From: Prorocentrum cordatum
Lineage: Eukaryota; Sar; Dinophyceae; Prorocentrales; Prorocentraceae
NCBI GenBank assembly: GCA_963575745.1
Contig: CAUYUJ010016060.1
Location: 380,467 to 444,466 of the forward strand
Length of the DNA stretch: 64,000 bases
Reading direction: 5' to 3'
Shown: positions 45,379 to 55,043 of the stretch, in pieces
How positions within the stretch are numbered: the first letter of the stretch is position 1
How the letters are laid out: each line of letters opens with the position of its first letter
Position numbers and translations under genes: made by a program
The notes under the pieces: model-generated
The model's database searches: none
What the model was told of the DNA's origin: nothing
The model's input: the letters and a program-made list of their open reading frames with translations, nothing else

Positions 45379-48300
45379 GTGATCTGGGCGAGTGAGCTCG
45401 ACCCTCTTGCGGCCGGCCCCTGAGATCCTAGCTTCCCGAGATGTTCGAGCTGGGCGTCATGTGGGGTCTCGGGACCATCCCAGATCGTTCCGGCTCGACA
45501 AAAGCAGCAGATTGATGGTGTCTAGGGCTTCGGTCGCGATTTTCGATGACGCTTCCATTTTTTCCCGCCGCTCGCGAATTGTAGGGGGCGGCCACTTTTC
45601 ACCATCCACCAAACCACCCCGACCGAACCCGAAGGCCTCAACTTGCCCTCCATTTCCAGTGGGGGGGGGGCTCGGGGAACAATGAAAAAACACATGGAAC
45701 CCGTACCCCCCCGACCCGAAATTGGGGTCTTCGGGTTAGGTTGGGATGGTCTCGTAGGTAGTCAAATTTGGAGTCGGCTTGGGATCCGAAGTGGCCCAGC
45801 CAGCACTGGTCCCGCCCAGCAGGAAACGGGGGAAGAGGTTCGAGATTCTGGGCTCGATGGCTTCTGTTGCCCTCCTCCGCCTGCGGGGGTCGTTTTGGAG
45901 GGCCCCTGAGCCGCCCAAAAAAGTCCATTCGGGATGACAAAATCTACACCAGAGGGGTCGGGAGACCGTTTTTGATCGGATTGGCCGTCGTCGCCCCACT
46001 CTTGACATATTGTCTCGGGGCCCAGCCAGCTCAGACCTCGTGGCTGCCTCCAACGGTCCACAGGCAGGGTGGTGACCAAGGGAGGTGGTGTTAGGTCATG
46101 ATTGGGGCCATGAAGGCTACCCGGAGTTCGTTGGCCCCTCTTCCCCCCCCACTGGGCCGCGCACGTGCCTCGGGCCATGATTTGCACCCCCCCCCTAAGC
46201 CGCCCCCCGCGTGGACGCCCCCGAGACTGCTCTCGCGGGCGGGAAGCGTGCCCACGTCCACCGCCTCGCGGCCTGGAGTCCTCGGCGTTGCGCGGACGCC
46301 CGTGCGGAGCCGTTATCGGTTATCCGTTCGATCGCGTGCCCACGGGATCGCGCCTCGCGTCCTGAACGTGGCGGCATGAATCTGGTTATGTTCGTCGCTC
46401 GCTAATCCCCGCAGGTTCCTTCGACGTTGGGGTATCGGACATCCCCAGTGGGTTTCAGTTGTCTGCGGGTATCCCTCAAACGTATCCCATCCGCTGGCGT
46501 TTCAGAGATTTGACCTCCGGGGGTAGGGTTCACATCCCGTCTTGCAAGCAACATGTTTTGCATCAGATGTCTGGAGCCCAGACCAGCCAGAGTGCTCTAG
46601 CGATGGACTCGCTGTTGACGGATCGAGGGGTTGTCATCTCGCTTTCGGCGTTGGCCAGCGGAAGGCCTGGCAAATTCGGTGGAAGTGGAACGGATGCGAT
46701 TTGCGGGAGTTGGCAGAAGTAGATATGAACCGCCCGAAAGAGATGCATGGCCAGGGCAACCAGGGGTTCTTGGGTCGGCAAAGTAGATCTCATCATGTTT
46801 CAGGGGCGGATAGACTTGTGAGCCTAGAGAAGATGGTTGATTCGAGTCGGGCCTCGAGACTTGTACTGCCAGCTGGGGGTGACTCTGGGAGAGGGGGGTG
46901 AGGGGGAGGGAGAGTGAGGAATCGTGTAAGGGGGGTTGGTGTGGACGCAGGACAAACAGGAGCAGGACGAGTTGGAGGCGGAGTGGAGTGGAGCGGACCA
47001 CCTGTCAGAGAGAGATTTTCTACTCAAGTGAGCTTGGCCTATGATTCACATACGGCCTCAAGCAGCGTTGCGGCACGGAGGAGGAATAAGATGGGATAGA
47101 GGATGCGGGGGGGGGAGGAGGAGGAGGAGGTGGAGGTGAGGGCTGAGGAGGAACATGAGGTGCAGGAGGAGGACGAGGGGCCGGTAGGGCGCGCGATGGG
47201 GAGCGGGGCCCTGCGATCACTCGCTCCTCGGCGGCGGAGGGGCGCTCGCCATCGTAGGCTCCCTCCCTCGAGGCCCTCTCGGGAGGCCAATCTCTACACA
47301 ACCAAACGCTGACGTCCATCGAGGCCTGGCAAAATATGGTCTACATCATAGTTCAATATGGTCCATTCACCCTCTCTTGTATTCTCCGATCTTGGACTCC
47401 CTCCTTTTGGACGCCCCCGAACTTATACGCGCACGTAGCGCACGGCGGATCGCACAGGTGAAGAGGTTCCACTCTCACGCCGTGGGCAAGGCGTTCGACG
47501 GCGAGTCCGTGGCGCGCTGCATCGCTCACCCGAACGTGCTGAAGACGTTCGAGGTGACCACCAGGGCTCCGTACCTGCTCGTGTCGGAGCGCAGGGGAGG
47601 AAGAGGTACCCACGCCGCTACCCCTCCCCCGTCTTCCCCTTTTTGTCGGCCTCTGGGCAGCTCTCGCCGCCACGGCTGGGGTCGCCTCGAAACCGTGGTC
47701 AGAACGCACCCCGGGAGAGGTTCGTGGAGTAGCGTCTACAGGAGTACTTATATTCAAACATTGTCAAACATAGTCTTGGGGGCGATGTTTTGAAACTTCT
47801 GTTTGAGAGTTTCTTATTTTTCGTCAAACATCCGCCTGGACCCAAGAGTAGCGGTGCCGGTCGGTACCTTCTGTTCTCCCCAGGAGTACTGCGAGGGCGG
47901 CAGCCTCGCCGAGTGCGTGTATAGTTCCTCGGTGTCGGTCTCCTGGGGCCAGCGGCTCAAGGTGCTCGTGGACGTTGCCAGGGGCATGGAGTATCTGCAC
48001 ATGCAGAAGCCCTGCATCCTGCACAGAGACCTCAAGACTGGAAACATCCTCCTCACCAGACCCATACCAGGCCAAGCTAAGCGGGGACGGTGTGCACGGG
48101 CGCGATGTGAGTGAGAACCCAGGCGTCCGCATGCAATCAGCCTGTAACATGCATGTTTTCCCCTTGTGGACAGGATGAGGAGGATGAGGAGGATGAGGAT
48201 GGTGATGATAATGATGCGCACGAGCATCAGCAGGAGCAAGCGCACGTTGTCGATGAGGAGAAGGAGCAGGTGGAAAGAGGTGGAAGATGAGATGAAGGCA

Positions 48301-51300
48301 GGGAGGTTGGAAGGGGGGAGGAACATAGGTGATGACAACGAAGAAGAGCCGCAGTGGATGGAGGAGAAACAGCAATAGGAGGATGAGGGGGGAGGGTCTG
48401 GGGGGACCAGTGCTGCGAGAATCGCTGCCGGCGCGATGGGAGCAAGCAATCTCTCTCAGCAAAGATGCGCAGGGTGTGGGTGGGGGTGCTCGATTGCCTG
48501 CTTGGGGGTCCCCTGCCGTGCTCGTCAGAGAGGAGAATCGGAAATCGCTGTTTGGGGCTGATCACGGGGCTGTTCACGGGCTAGTTGCAGTGCCGTTTTA
48601 ATACATGCTCCGCGTGCGGATCATGTATTAAACATAAAGGGATTCAGTATTCGAAACAACGGTGAATTGATGCATTGATTTATTAGTGAATGAATCTTGT
48701 AATAAAATCCTATATGTTTGAAAATTCCATGTATTCAAAATTGCCCTGTACTGGCATCGGTGGGCTGTCTTGGGTGTTCTCCGTGGCCTCCGCGGGCCTC
48801 GCAGGCAAGCACGCGGGGCTTGGGAGGGGGGTCGAGCGAGGGAGAGGCAGCATGCCCGGGCGAGAGTGGGCTCTGGCCCGGTGCCGATGCCTCGCTTAGC
48901 TCGGCCGGGCCATCGTGGACGCCAGCATGAGGCCGACGGCGAAGGTGGACGGATCAACAAGACACACCCGTACGCACAGGGGGATCGGAGAGGGCTATGG
49001 GTACGTGTTGTCGGATGGGGTCCCCGCTGGAACGGGAGCGTTCCCCAGGGTCCGACAACCCGCACCCATACCCATAGCCAGTCCTCCTCCCAACGACCCC
49101 CCTATGGGTATGGGTGTGTGTTGTTCGTTCGTCAAAGGTGGCGGACTTCGGGCTCTCCAGGCTCAAAGGCGGGCCTGGCGGTGCAACAAAAAGAGAGTGG
49201 GCGTCCGCCTGCGCCCCTCGAGCGGGGAGGACAGGGAGGGGGGAGGGGATTTTGGAGTGAGGGGGCTGCGGGGGCCAGAGTATTGGAGGGCTTGGTTGGA
49301 GGAGGAGGAGGAGGAGGAGGAGGAGGAGGAGGAGGAGGAGTAGGAGGCGGAGAGGAGAGGTGATGACGGGAAAGGAGGGGAGAGAAAAGAGGAGGAGGAG
49401 GAAGAGGAGAAGGAGGAGGACCAGAGTAATCTCAGGGTGCATCAACGATGCTGCAATACAGCGTTCCCGTCTCAAGTCTCCTCCCCATGAATCCTTGCAG
49501 TTCCTCCGCTTGCTCATTCAAGAAACGGAAACCCCCCTTGAACGACCAGCACTGGCTAGGAGCCCAGATTCGCCCTGCACTCCCACTGTAAACCTAATTT
49601 GCTCTCTCCGCCATCCAATCGCAAAACAAGTTTCACGCGCGTACGAAACTCGCCAGCTGCGTCGAAACTCCTAGATGGCGGGCAGTTGCACAGACTCGGG
49701 CAGCATGCGCGTGCATTCTTTCATGGCGCGCCCTCGGCTGTACTCACAGGGACGATGCCGAAATGGCAAGTGCACACCCGCTGCATGTTTCGTAATCGCA
49801 CGGGTCCGTAATCCCTCCGCTTGCCAAACCTGTTTGAAATCGCCATCGACGTAGACCCTGATGATTCCGACGAATCTGTCAACATTCCTGAAGTCACCAG
49901 ATGAGCCGCACGAGCAAGCATGCGTGTCGAGGTACCGTGGGACCGACGCCCAACGTTCCACTTCGTCTTCGCAATCAGGTTGAACAAGCGGCGCGCCAAA
50001 GAGCTCACGACAGATGGGAGTGCATTGACATGTTTGAGGACCTCTGGGGACACGGAGGGCCCGGCCGGCCCGCCTGCCAGTTGATTTGGCAGATTGTTTG
50101 TTTGTTTTCGTCCATCTTTGGCGCAGCCGGCCCAATGCACATTCATGTCGGGAGGCGCAAAGGTGCGAAAGTGGTCAGGCATTGGTCGGGCTGGAGGCGG
50201 GGCGCGCCGAGAACAAACGGGGGCTCAACGGACAAAAAGGCAGGAGCGAAGCAGAGGGAAGGACAGAGCGCCGCTCAGATCGTGTAGACCTCTGCGGGTG
50301 TGCTGGCAGAGAGGACGTGCGGGTGGCGTAGCAAGCAGCGGGTGGCCAGAGAACAAGCTGAATGCACGGTTACACCACGTGCTCTTTACGACGGATGCTG
50401 CGAATGCGTTCGATGGCTGATGTTTGCAAGACAGACAGGCTTATCGGGCATGTGCAGCATATCTGTGCCGGATGGAACCCACATGAAAGCACCCGATGGA
50501 ACCAAGGTGACACCGTATGAAACCAATGTGGGACCATTTGGGACCCTATGAAATTCAGTTGGAACCGTATGCCACCCTATTGTGGCATGCCATGGTGAGT
50601 GGCCGTGTACCGAGGGAGCAAAGCATTACAGTACCTCAGGCATGCGGCAGGTTCGTGGGCCGCGAGGCAACGAGCAAGCTCGTTATGCCGACGTGTGCGG
50701 TGCTAATCCTCATATTGGGCTGATATTGTGCACGCTGGAGCTCAAGCGAACCTGTCTCATTTCATTGCGGGCTGCGCGTGCAGTCCTTGACCGATGCGAT
50801 GTTGATGCGATGTTACGCTATCGGCCTTGAGGCCGTAAACTTGGGATCCGGGACCTTACACACAGCATCCTTGGCCTCAAACACGGGGCCGCGGGTTCAC
50901 GTGTCCGCTTATCTGTGCATATCAATGGATGGTCGCAAGCCAGCACCCTATGGGCCTGCCGTTGGGGCGAGAGCCCCGTTCTGCGAAACGAGTTGTTTCG
51001 CACCCGTCGGGCGAACAGGAATTACAACGAACACGGCCATACAGTATAACGAGGTGTCCAGCGAGATTCCCGTTTGTTGAAAAGCCGCACCATCGGTGTA
51101 ACATTTGCACGATATCACAATTCCAGCCATGAGATTCGAGAACGATTTAATCGAGAGTGCTATTCTCGGAAGGAAGAACCGCCCTACACCCTTGCAGCTG
51201 TTTTACATGTGCAAGCTTCTTGTCGATAAGTTGAAGCGCGCCTCAAGCGAGTGCCCCATTTGAAGAGGAACTGCGCTCCATTCTTGTAGATGGTGCAAGC

Positions 51301-54300
51301 CGTCAAGACGATTGAGAACGGCGTTGAGGCGAGAGCCCCATGTTAAAAACGAGATCCCCTTTGAATGTTGAGCTGTTGCAAGCTTGTTTGCCGGATGCAG
51401 TCAGCGATAATGCGCGAGAGCCACATGTTGAGATCGACGCCCCTCATTTTTGTAGCTATTGCAGGCTTTTGAGACAATTGAGAACATCGTTGAGGGGAGA
51501 GCCACATCCTTGCAACCTGTCCCACGTTTTTTGAGACGACTGCGCGATTCACGAAGGCGATAGTTTCCTTCCGAAAAAAAAACATCCTTTCTCCATCCAT
51601 GTCGCACTTGCAACCTTCAAGTTTCAGGATCATACATTGGAAGGTGTGACGGGCGAAACGACAGAGCCGCCCTACCGACACGCCCAGTGGTGCGACAGGG
51701 GGGGTACTCTAAACATAAATGGACAGATGAGGAGGAGCAGAGGCGGATGATAACGAGGATGAGGAAGCGGATGACGAGGAGGGAGGGTGGGAAGATTGAG
51801 GGCCGTGAGTGTATAGTAGATGTTCTGCTCTTGCCTCCCCAGGAGGGGGACAGATGAGCACGGCCATGACGCGCGCCGTTGGCACGTGGCGCTGGATGGC
51901 TCCCGAGGTCATCACGTCCTTCTCCTTCTCGCCCTTCCTCAAATATATATATATATACACACACACACCGTGCACAATTTATATATACACGCACGTACTA
52001 GGTTTGTCAGCGAGGACCCCAAACATTTGTTTAATCGTACTATGTGCAGTGGTGCGTTCTACGTAGTGCAAAGTATGTGGTGCAACCTGTATGTTTGTAT
52101 GTTTACCTATGTGTATAATGCGCGTGTCGTGTGTGCCATGTGGTGCAGTCTATGTGGTGCACACTCGCTGGTGCAGTCAATGCTTTTTGTTTAGCTATGT
52201 GGTGTAACACACGCGGTATGAGCTAGGTGGTGCAGTCCATGTGGTCCACACGATGTGGTTCAACACATCTGGTGCGAGCTGCGTGGTGCAATCTAGGTCG
52301 TGCAAGCTATTTGGTGCAACCTACACGGTGCAACATATGTGGTGATCTCTGTGTGGTGCAATCTTTTCGTCTCAATTTACGTAGTGCAATGTACGTGGTG
52401 CAAATCACCAATCTTCGCATTGACTCATCAACTCCACTGCTCCCGCAATCATCCCACCCACCCACCCGCAATTTGGTTTGCAAAACCCATGCGGAGGCGA
52501 TTGCGAGCAGTACTTGGTGTTGGCTGGTGCATCTTCGCAGCAGCGCTAGCCCGCGCATACTCGCGCGCGCAGCGGCCAGCGCGACCGACGCGGCCGCGGT
52601 GGCGCTGACCGCTTGGCACAAACCAACGACCCCTTCTCTGCGAGTCGGTGACTTGAGCGGGCGCGGTATCATGGCAACGTCGACATCGGTAAACACGATG
52701 CTGATAGTATCGATGGTGGTGGCAATGTTGACAACGACGACGGCACGGCCAGTGACGGCGCCGATGCTGAACACGCCGACGACGATGACGGCGTCCTCGT
52801 GTCAGTGGCGCACGTTTTGCGAGGACTTCGATATGCGCTCGCGGCCGACGCGCGAGTGGCCCGCATGGTATGATTTGACATGGATCGTGCCCTCCCAGCA
52901 CGTGGGCAAGGGCGTTCGAATAAGTTCGACATGTAACGCGAGGGCCCGTTCGGTAGAGTTTAGTGAACACGTTGAAATCTTGAACGCTCTGAAGGATTTG
53001 TAAGAACGCGAGCGTAGGCTTGTTTGAAAACTGTTGTTGCGAATCCATGTGTCTTGTTATATGCTTACGGGACACTCGACCTTGAAATTCTTACTAAAGC
53101 TTCTGCTGTTGAGGGCTTACGGCATGCGCACGCGACCACGCGCGCGCTCGCACTTCGTCCCATATGTGGCAGGGACTCTTGCGACAGCACGCGTGCAAGG
53201 TCGTTCGACCGATGTCGATATGCGCGCGCTAAGCCCGTCGAGCACCATGATATGCCAATGTTGAAACAGCGATGGTTCTCTCAAGAATTCGCAAGAGCGC
53301 GCGCAAGTTATTTTAGAGCGTTTTTGTTGCCGAGAGCATCTGTGCTTATATGTTTTCGGGGCATTCGATTTTGAAAACCGAGTAAAAACCTTACGAATCC
53401 CAAGGTTATTGAAATATTCTGGCATGCGCGCGCGTCGACGCGCGTTCTTGGGCCGTCTATTGCGCCTCTTGTGCCGTCTCGAGGCGCTCTTAGGCCGTCT
53501 TGGGGCCCTCTTCGGCCGGTTCGGGGTGGTCTTGGGGGCCGAGTGGGCCGTCGTGGAGCGTCGGAAAGCCGGCAAGGCGAGCCAATCAATGAGTTTTGCT
53601 TCTTGGGGCCCTCTTGGGAGACCTCTTGGAGGCCTCTTGGGGCGTCTTGGAGGTCTCTTGGGCCATCTTGAGGCCATCTTGGGCGACCTAGGGGCCCTCT
53701 TGGGCCGTCTTGGAAGCCGCGTGGGGCAAACTGGGCCCGTCTTCGGGACCTCCTAGGGCCCGAACAAGATATGCGACAAGACGCTGGGTAGCCCAGGGGA
53801 ACCGCGACAAGGCCCGTAAATTTGAGGATTTGGGCTCTGGGCCCCTGAAAGACTCCGCAGGCCAGACGACCGAGGCTCTCGGCATTCGTTTGGCAAAGGA
53901 CCTGCTGGTGTTTTCTGTCTGCGGGCCCTGCGCCCCGCGTGATTCGTTGCCTCCTCATTGTCCCCTGCCTCCGCCCGCTCCTCCACTGTCTTTGCCCACG
54001 CACGCCTGGGAGGTTATCACCAGCAACCACTACGACGAGAAGATCGATTCGTTCTCTTTCGGCATGCTGATGTACGAGGTCCTCGCCCGCAAGGTGCCGT
54101 ACGCGGACACGGTGCCCCCCACGAACACAGATCCCCGCATGGGCCTGACGATCGTGAAGGGCTTGCGGCCCACAGTCTCCCTCGTTCAGCAGGGGTGCCC
54201 AGCCAGGAGCTCGAAGAAGAAAAGACGGCATAACCATAACCTGTCGGAGGTCGGCGTGGATTTTTTTGATCGGCGCTGGACACCCTTCCATATCGCGCGG

Positions 54301-54552
54301 AGCGCGCCAGGGGTGGCGCCGAGGGGCGCCGCCAGGGGCTGCCCAGCGCTTGTTCAAGAAATCCGTGCGGACCTCTGAAAGTGTATGTTTGCGCCGTCTT
54401 TTCCTCCCTCCAGGACCGCCAAGTTGATGGAGGCATGTTGGGCCCAAGGCAGCAAAGACAGGCCCGATTTCACAATGGTGAGGCAGCAGCTCGAGAGCCA
54501 GCTGGATCTTGTAGCACTGTATGGCCAAGTGAAGAATGACATTGACTTGTGA
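45151..54552 (+). CDS. TKL-like protein kinase, seven exons, about 327 aa
   Basis: Predicted Ser/Thr kinase. Exons: 45151-45378, 47458-47586, 47884-48081, 49138-49168, 51843-51907, 54013-54206, 54414-54552 (TGA at 54550). Spliced features: glycine loop LGAGAQAEV at residues 49-57 (third Gly is Ala), VAVK lysine at residue 78, probable helix-C Glu92, HRDLKTGN at 166-173 (Asp168 catalytic; Lys170 indicates Ser/Thr), DFG at 188-190, GTWRWMAPE at 209-217 (TKL-type), and a subdomain XI Trp/Arg motif (EACWAQGSKDRPDF) near the C-terminus. The protein is almost only a kinase domain, with about 40 residues before it and no membrane segment. Splice sites were placed by domain continuity. Donors are GT (introns 1 and 5), GA (2 and 6), GC (4) and unclear (3). 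The ATG follows a GGA tract directly; an upstream exon cannot be excluded. All catalytic residues are intact, so it is likely functional. Confidence 0.85.
47105..47170. repeat. GGA tract in kinase intron 1
   Basis: GGGGGGGGAGGAGGAGGAGG then GGTGGAGG. Confidence 0.85.
47458..47586 (+). CDS. Kinase exon 2 (VAVK lysine, helix C, hinge)
   Basis: 43 codons starting VKRF after a CACAG acceptor and ending YLLVS. It contains HPNVLKTF, the usual post-helix-C segment. The downstream intron starts GAGCGC, a GA donor as known in dinoflagellates, and the next exon also starts GAG. Confidence 0.82.
47602..47736. repeat. Dispersed repeat R3, copy 2, inside kinase intron 2
   Basis: Counterpart of 28667-28805, making up nearly half of the 297-bp GA-AG intron 47587-47883. 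Confidence 0.6.
47884..48081 (+). CDS. Kinase exon 3 (hinge to catalytic loop)
   Basis: 66 codons from EYCEGGSL through HRDLKTGNILLT to GQAK, opening after CCCCAG. The 3' border is ambiguous: AAG occurs both at the exon end and just before exon 4, and neither placement gives a clean GC/GT...AG pair. The border was chosen to keep the frame into VADFG. Confidence 0.8.
48175..48400. repeat. GATGAGGA low-complexity in kinase intron 3
   Basis: (GATGAG)n grading into GGAGAA-rich DNA. Confidence 0.8.
48598..48631. other. 16-2-16 palindrome in kinase intron 3
   Basis: Arm TTAATACATGCTCCGC, loop GT, then the inverse complement with one mismatch. Same dimensions as the 19924 palindrome but unrelated sequence. 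Followed by AT-rich DNA. Confidence 0.88.
48959..49125. repeat. Long fold-back at the 3' end of kinase intron 3
   Basis: Imperfect inverted repeat over about 165 bp. The outer arms carry ACACCC/CTATGGGTA-type sequence. The inner arms, GTTGTCGGA and TCCGACAAC, enclose GGGGTCCCCGCTGGAACG and its partner. It ends 12 bp before the DFG exon. Confidence 0.65.
49138..49168 (+). CDS. Kinase exon 4, 31-nt DFG micro-exon
   Basis: A tiny exon encoding VADFGLSRLK plus one base, ended by a GC donor (GCGGGCC). It sits 13 bp after a fold-back element. Confidence 0.78.
49297..49425. repeat. GGA tract in kinase intron 4
   Basis: About 14 GGA triplets, then GGAGAGG/AGGAGG. Confidence 0.9.
49671..50182 (-). 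pseudogene. Antisense coding remnant inside kinase intron 4
   Basis: Two minus-strand frames join into one protein-like sequence. 50182-49900 gives NVHWAGCAKDGRKQTNNLP, SLARRLFNLIAKTKWNVGRR and TSTRMLARAAHLVTSG. About 49890-49671 gives DRFVGIIRVYVDGDFKQVWQ, EGLRTRAITKHAAGVHLPFR and a terminal stop. One indel near 49890 separates them. The composition looks like a genuine, moderately basic protein. Lying antisense within an intron, it is most simply a piece of a mobile element. Family not recognised. Confidence 0.42.
50440..50590. repeat. Short diverged repeat GATGGAACCNANNTGA
   Basis: About eight units of 15-18 bp (GCCGGATGGAACCCACATGA, ACCCGATGGAACCAAGGTGA, CCGTATGAAACCAATG, CCTATGAAATTCAGTTGG). 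Confidence 0.55.
50950..51560 (-). repeat. Reverse-orientation relatives of the 15.7-kb repeat, in kinase intron 4
   Basis: GAGGCGAGAGCCCCATGTTA, GCGAGAGCCACATGTTGAGA, GGGGAGAGCCACATCC and GGGGCGAGAGCCCCGTTC mark successive units of about 85-110 bp. Confidence 0.5.
51843..51907 (+). CDS. Kinase exon 5 (activation segment to APE)
   Basis: 65 nt encoding GGQMSTAMTRAV then GTWRWMAPE, after a CCCCAG acceptor. A GT donor follows. The first 12 intron bases (GTCATCACGTCC) would still read VITS, the same residues that open exon 6. Confidence 0.82.
52040..52410. repeat. GTGGTGCAATC repeat array in kinase intron 5
   Basis: About twenty diverged units of 16-19 bp: TATGTGGTGCAACCT, CATGTGGTGCAGTC, GCGTGGTGCAATCTAGG and similar. 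Confidence 0.75.
53440..53760. repeat. GGCC-family repeat in kinase intron 5
   Basis: CTCTTGGGCCGTCTTGG units with core GTCGTGGAGCGTCGGAAAGC at about 53545. Confidence 0.8.
54013..54206 (+). CDS. Kinase exon 6 (C-lobe, helices F-G)
   Basis: Encodes VITSNHYDEKIDSFSFGMLM and on to LRPTVSLVQQGCPA. IDSFSFGMLMYEVL is the helix F region with the invariant Asp. The downstream intron has a GA donor and holds a MITE. Confidence 0.83.
54245..54376. mobile_element. MITE family M2, copy 2, inside kinase intron 6
   Basis: 132 bp with ends of about 34 bp in inverted orientation (left CGGAGGTCGGCGTGGATTTT; right, read inward, CAGAGGTCCGCACGGATTTC). It fills most of the 207-bp GA-AG intron 54207-54413. Shares the GCGCGGAGCGCGCCAGG core with copy 1. 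Confidence 0.75.
54414..54552 (+). CDS. Kinase exon 7 (C-terminus)
   Basis: Opens after CTCCAG and encodes TAKLMEACWAQGSKDRPDF, the kinase subdomain XI signature, then about 27 residues (amphipathic, VRQQLESQLDLV) to TGA at 54550-54552. Confidence 0.83.
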
Positions 54553-54908
54553 GTCCGAGACGGATTCTTGTTACGGATGTTTGAAGAACGTTACGGTGCA
54601 TGGCAGCGCCTGCGCTTTCCTTTCCTTTCCTTTCTTGCCGTTGCGAATGTCCTAAATAGTCGTACGGTTTCGATCGACCATTTTTGTCACACGCACCGCC
54701 ATGTTTATTATGGCACGGTGCCAGTTCCGAAAAGTGCGCGCAGCATATCGCAAGGCGCACGCGCCTGACCGTGCCCCAAGGCCAGTCACTGCGAATTGGC
54801 TCCCCCTGGCAGTGCTCGTTTTTGTGTGCGGGCACCGTAGGAGATGATCCCCAGTTCTTGTTCGACGGCCCCATGGCCCGAAGCGGGCTCCCGGAATCCC
54901 AGACTAGA

Positions 54909-55043
54909 CAAGCGCGTTCCACTACTCGCAAAGTAACTACTCGCGGCTGACCTGGATCCGCCGCGGGGGGTGAACGATATTACATCGAGGCAAGCGATTT
55001 TTTCCGACATTTGCGAGTAGGTACTTTGCGAGGAACGCGCTTG
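54909..55043. repeat. 135-bp inverted-repeat element 3' of the kinase gene
   Basis: Both ends read inward CAAGCGCGTTCC, then TCGCAAAGTA and CTACTCGC; the left arm has a 4-bp insertion (ACTA). Likely a MITE. No target duplication seen. Confidence 0.68.

Noticed and set aside
47975-48178. Alternative kinase reading (DPYQAKLS) implying a frameshift in exon 3
   Set aside because: The zero-frame reading ending GQAK joins VADFG in exon 4 without any indel, so no frameshift is needed.
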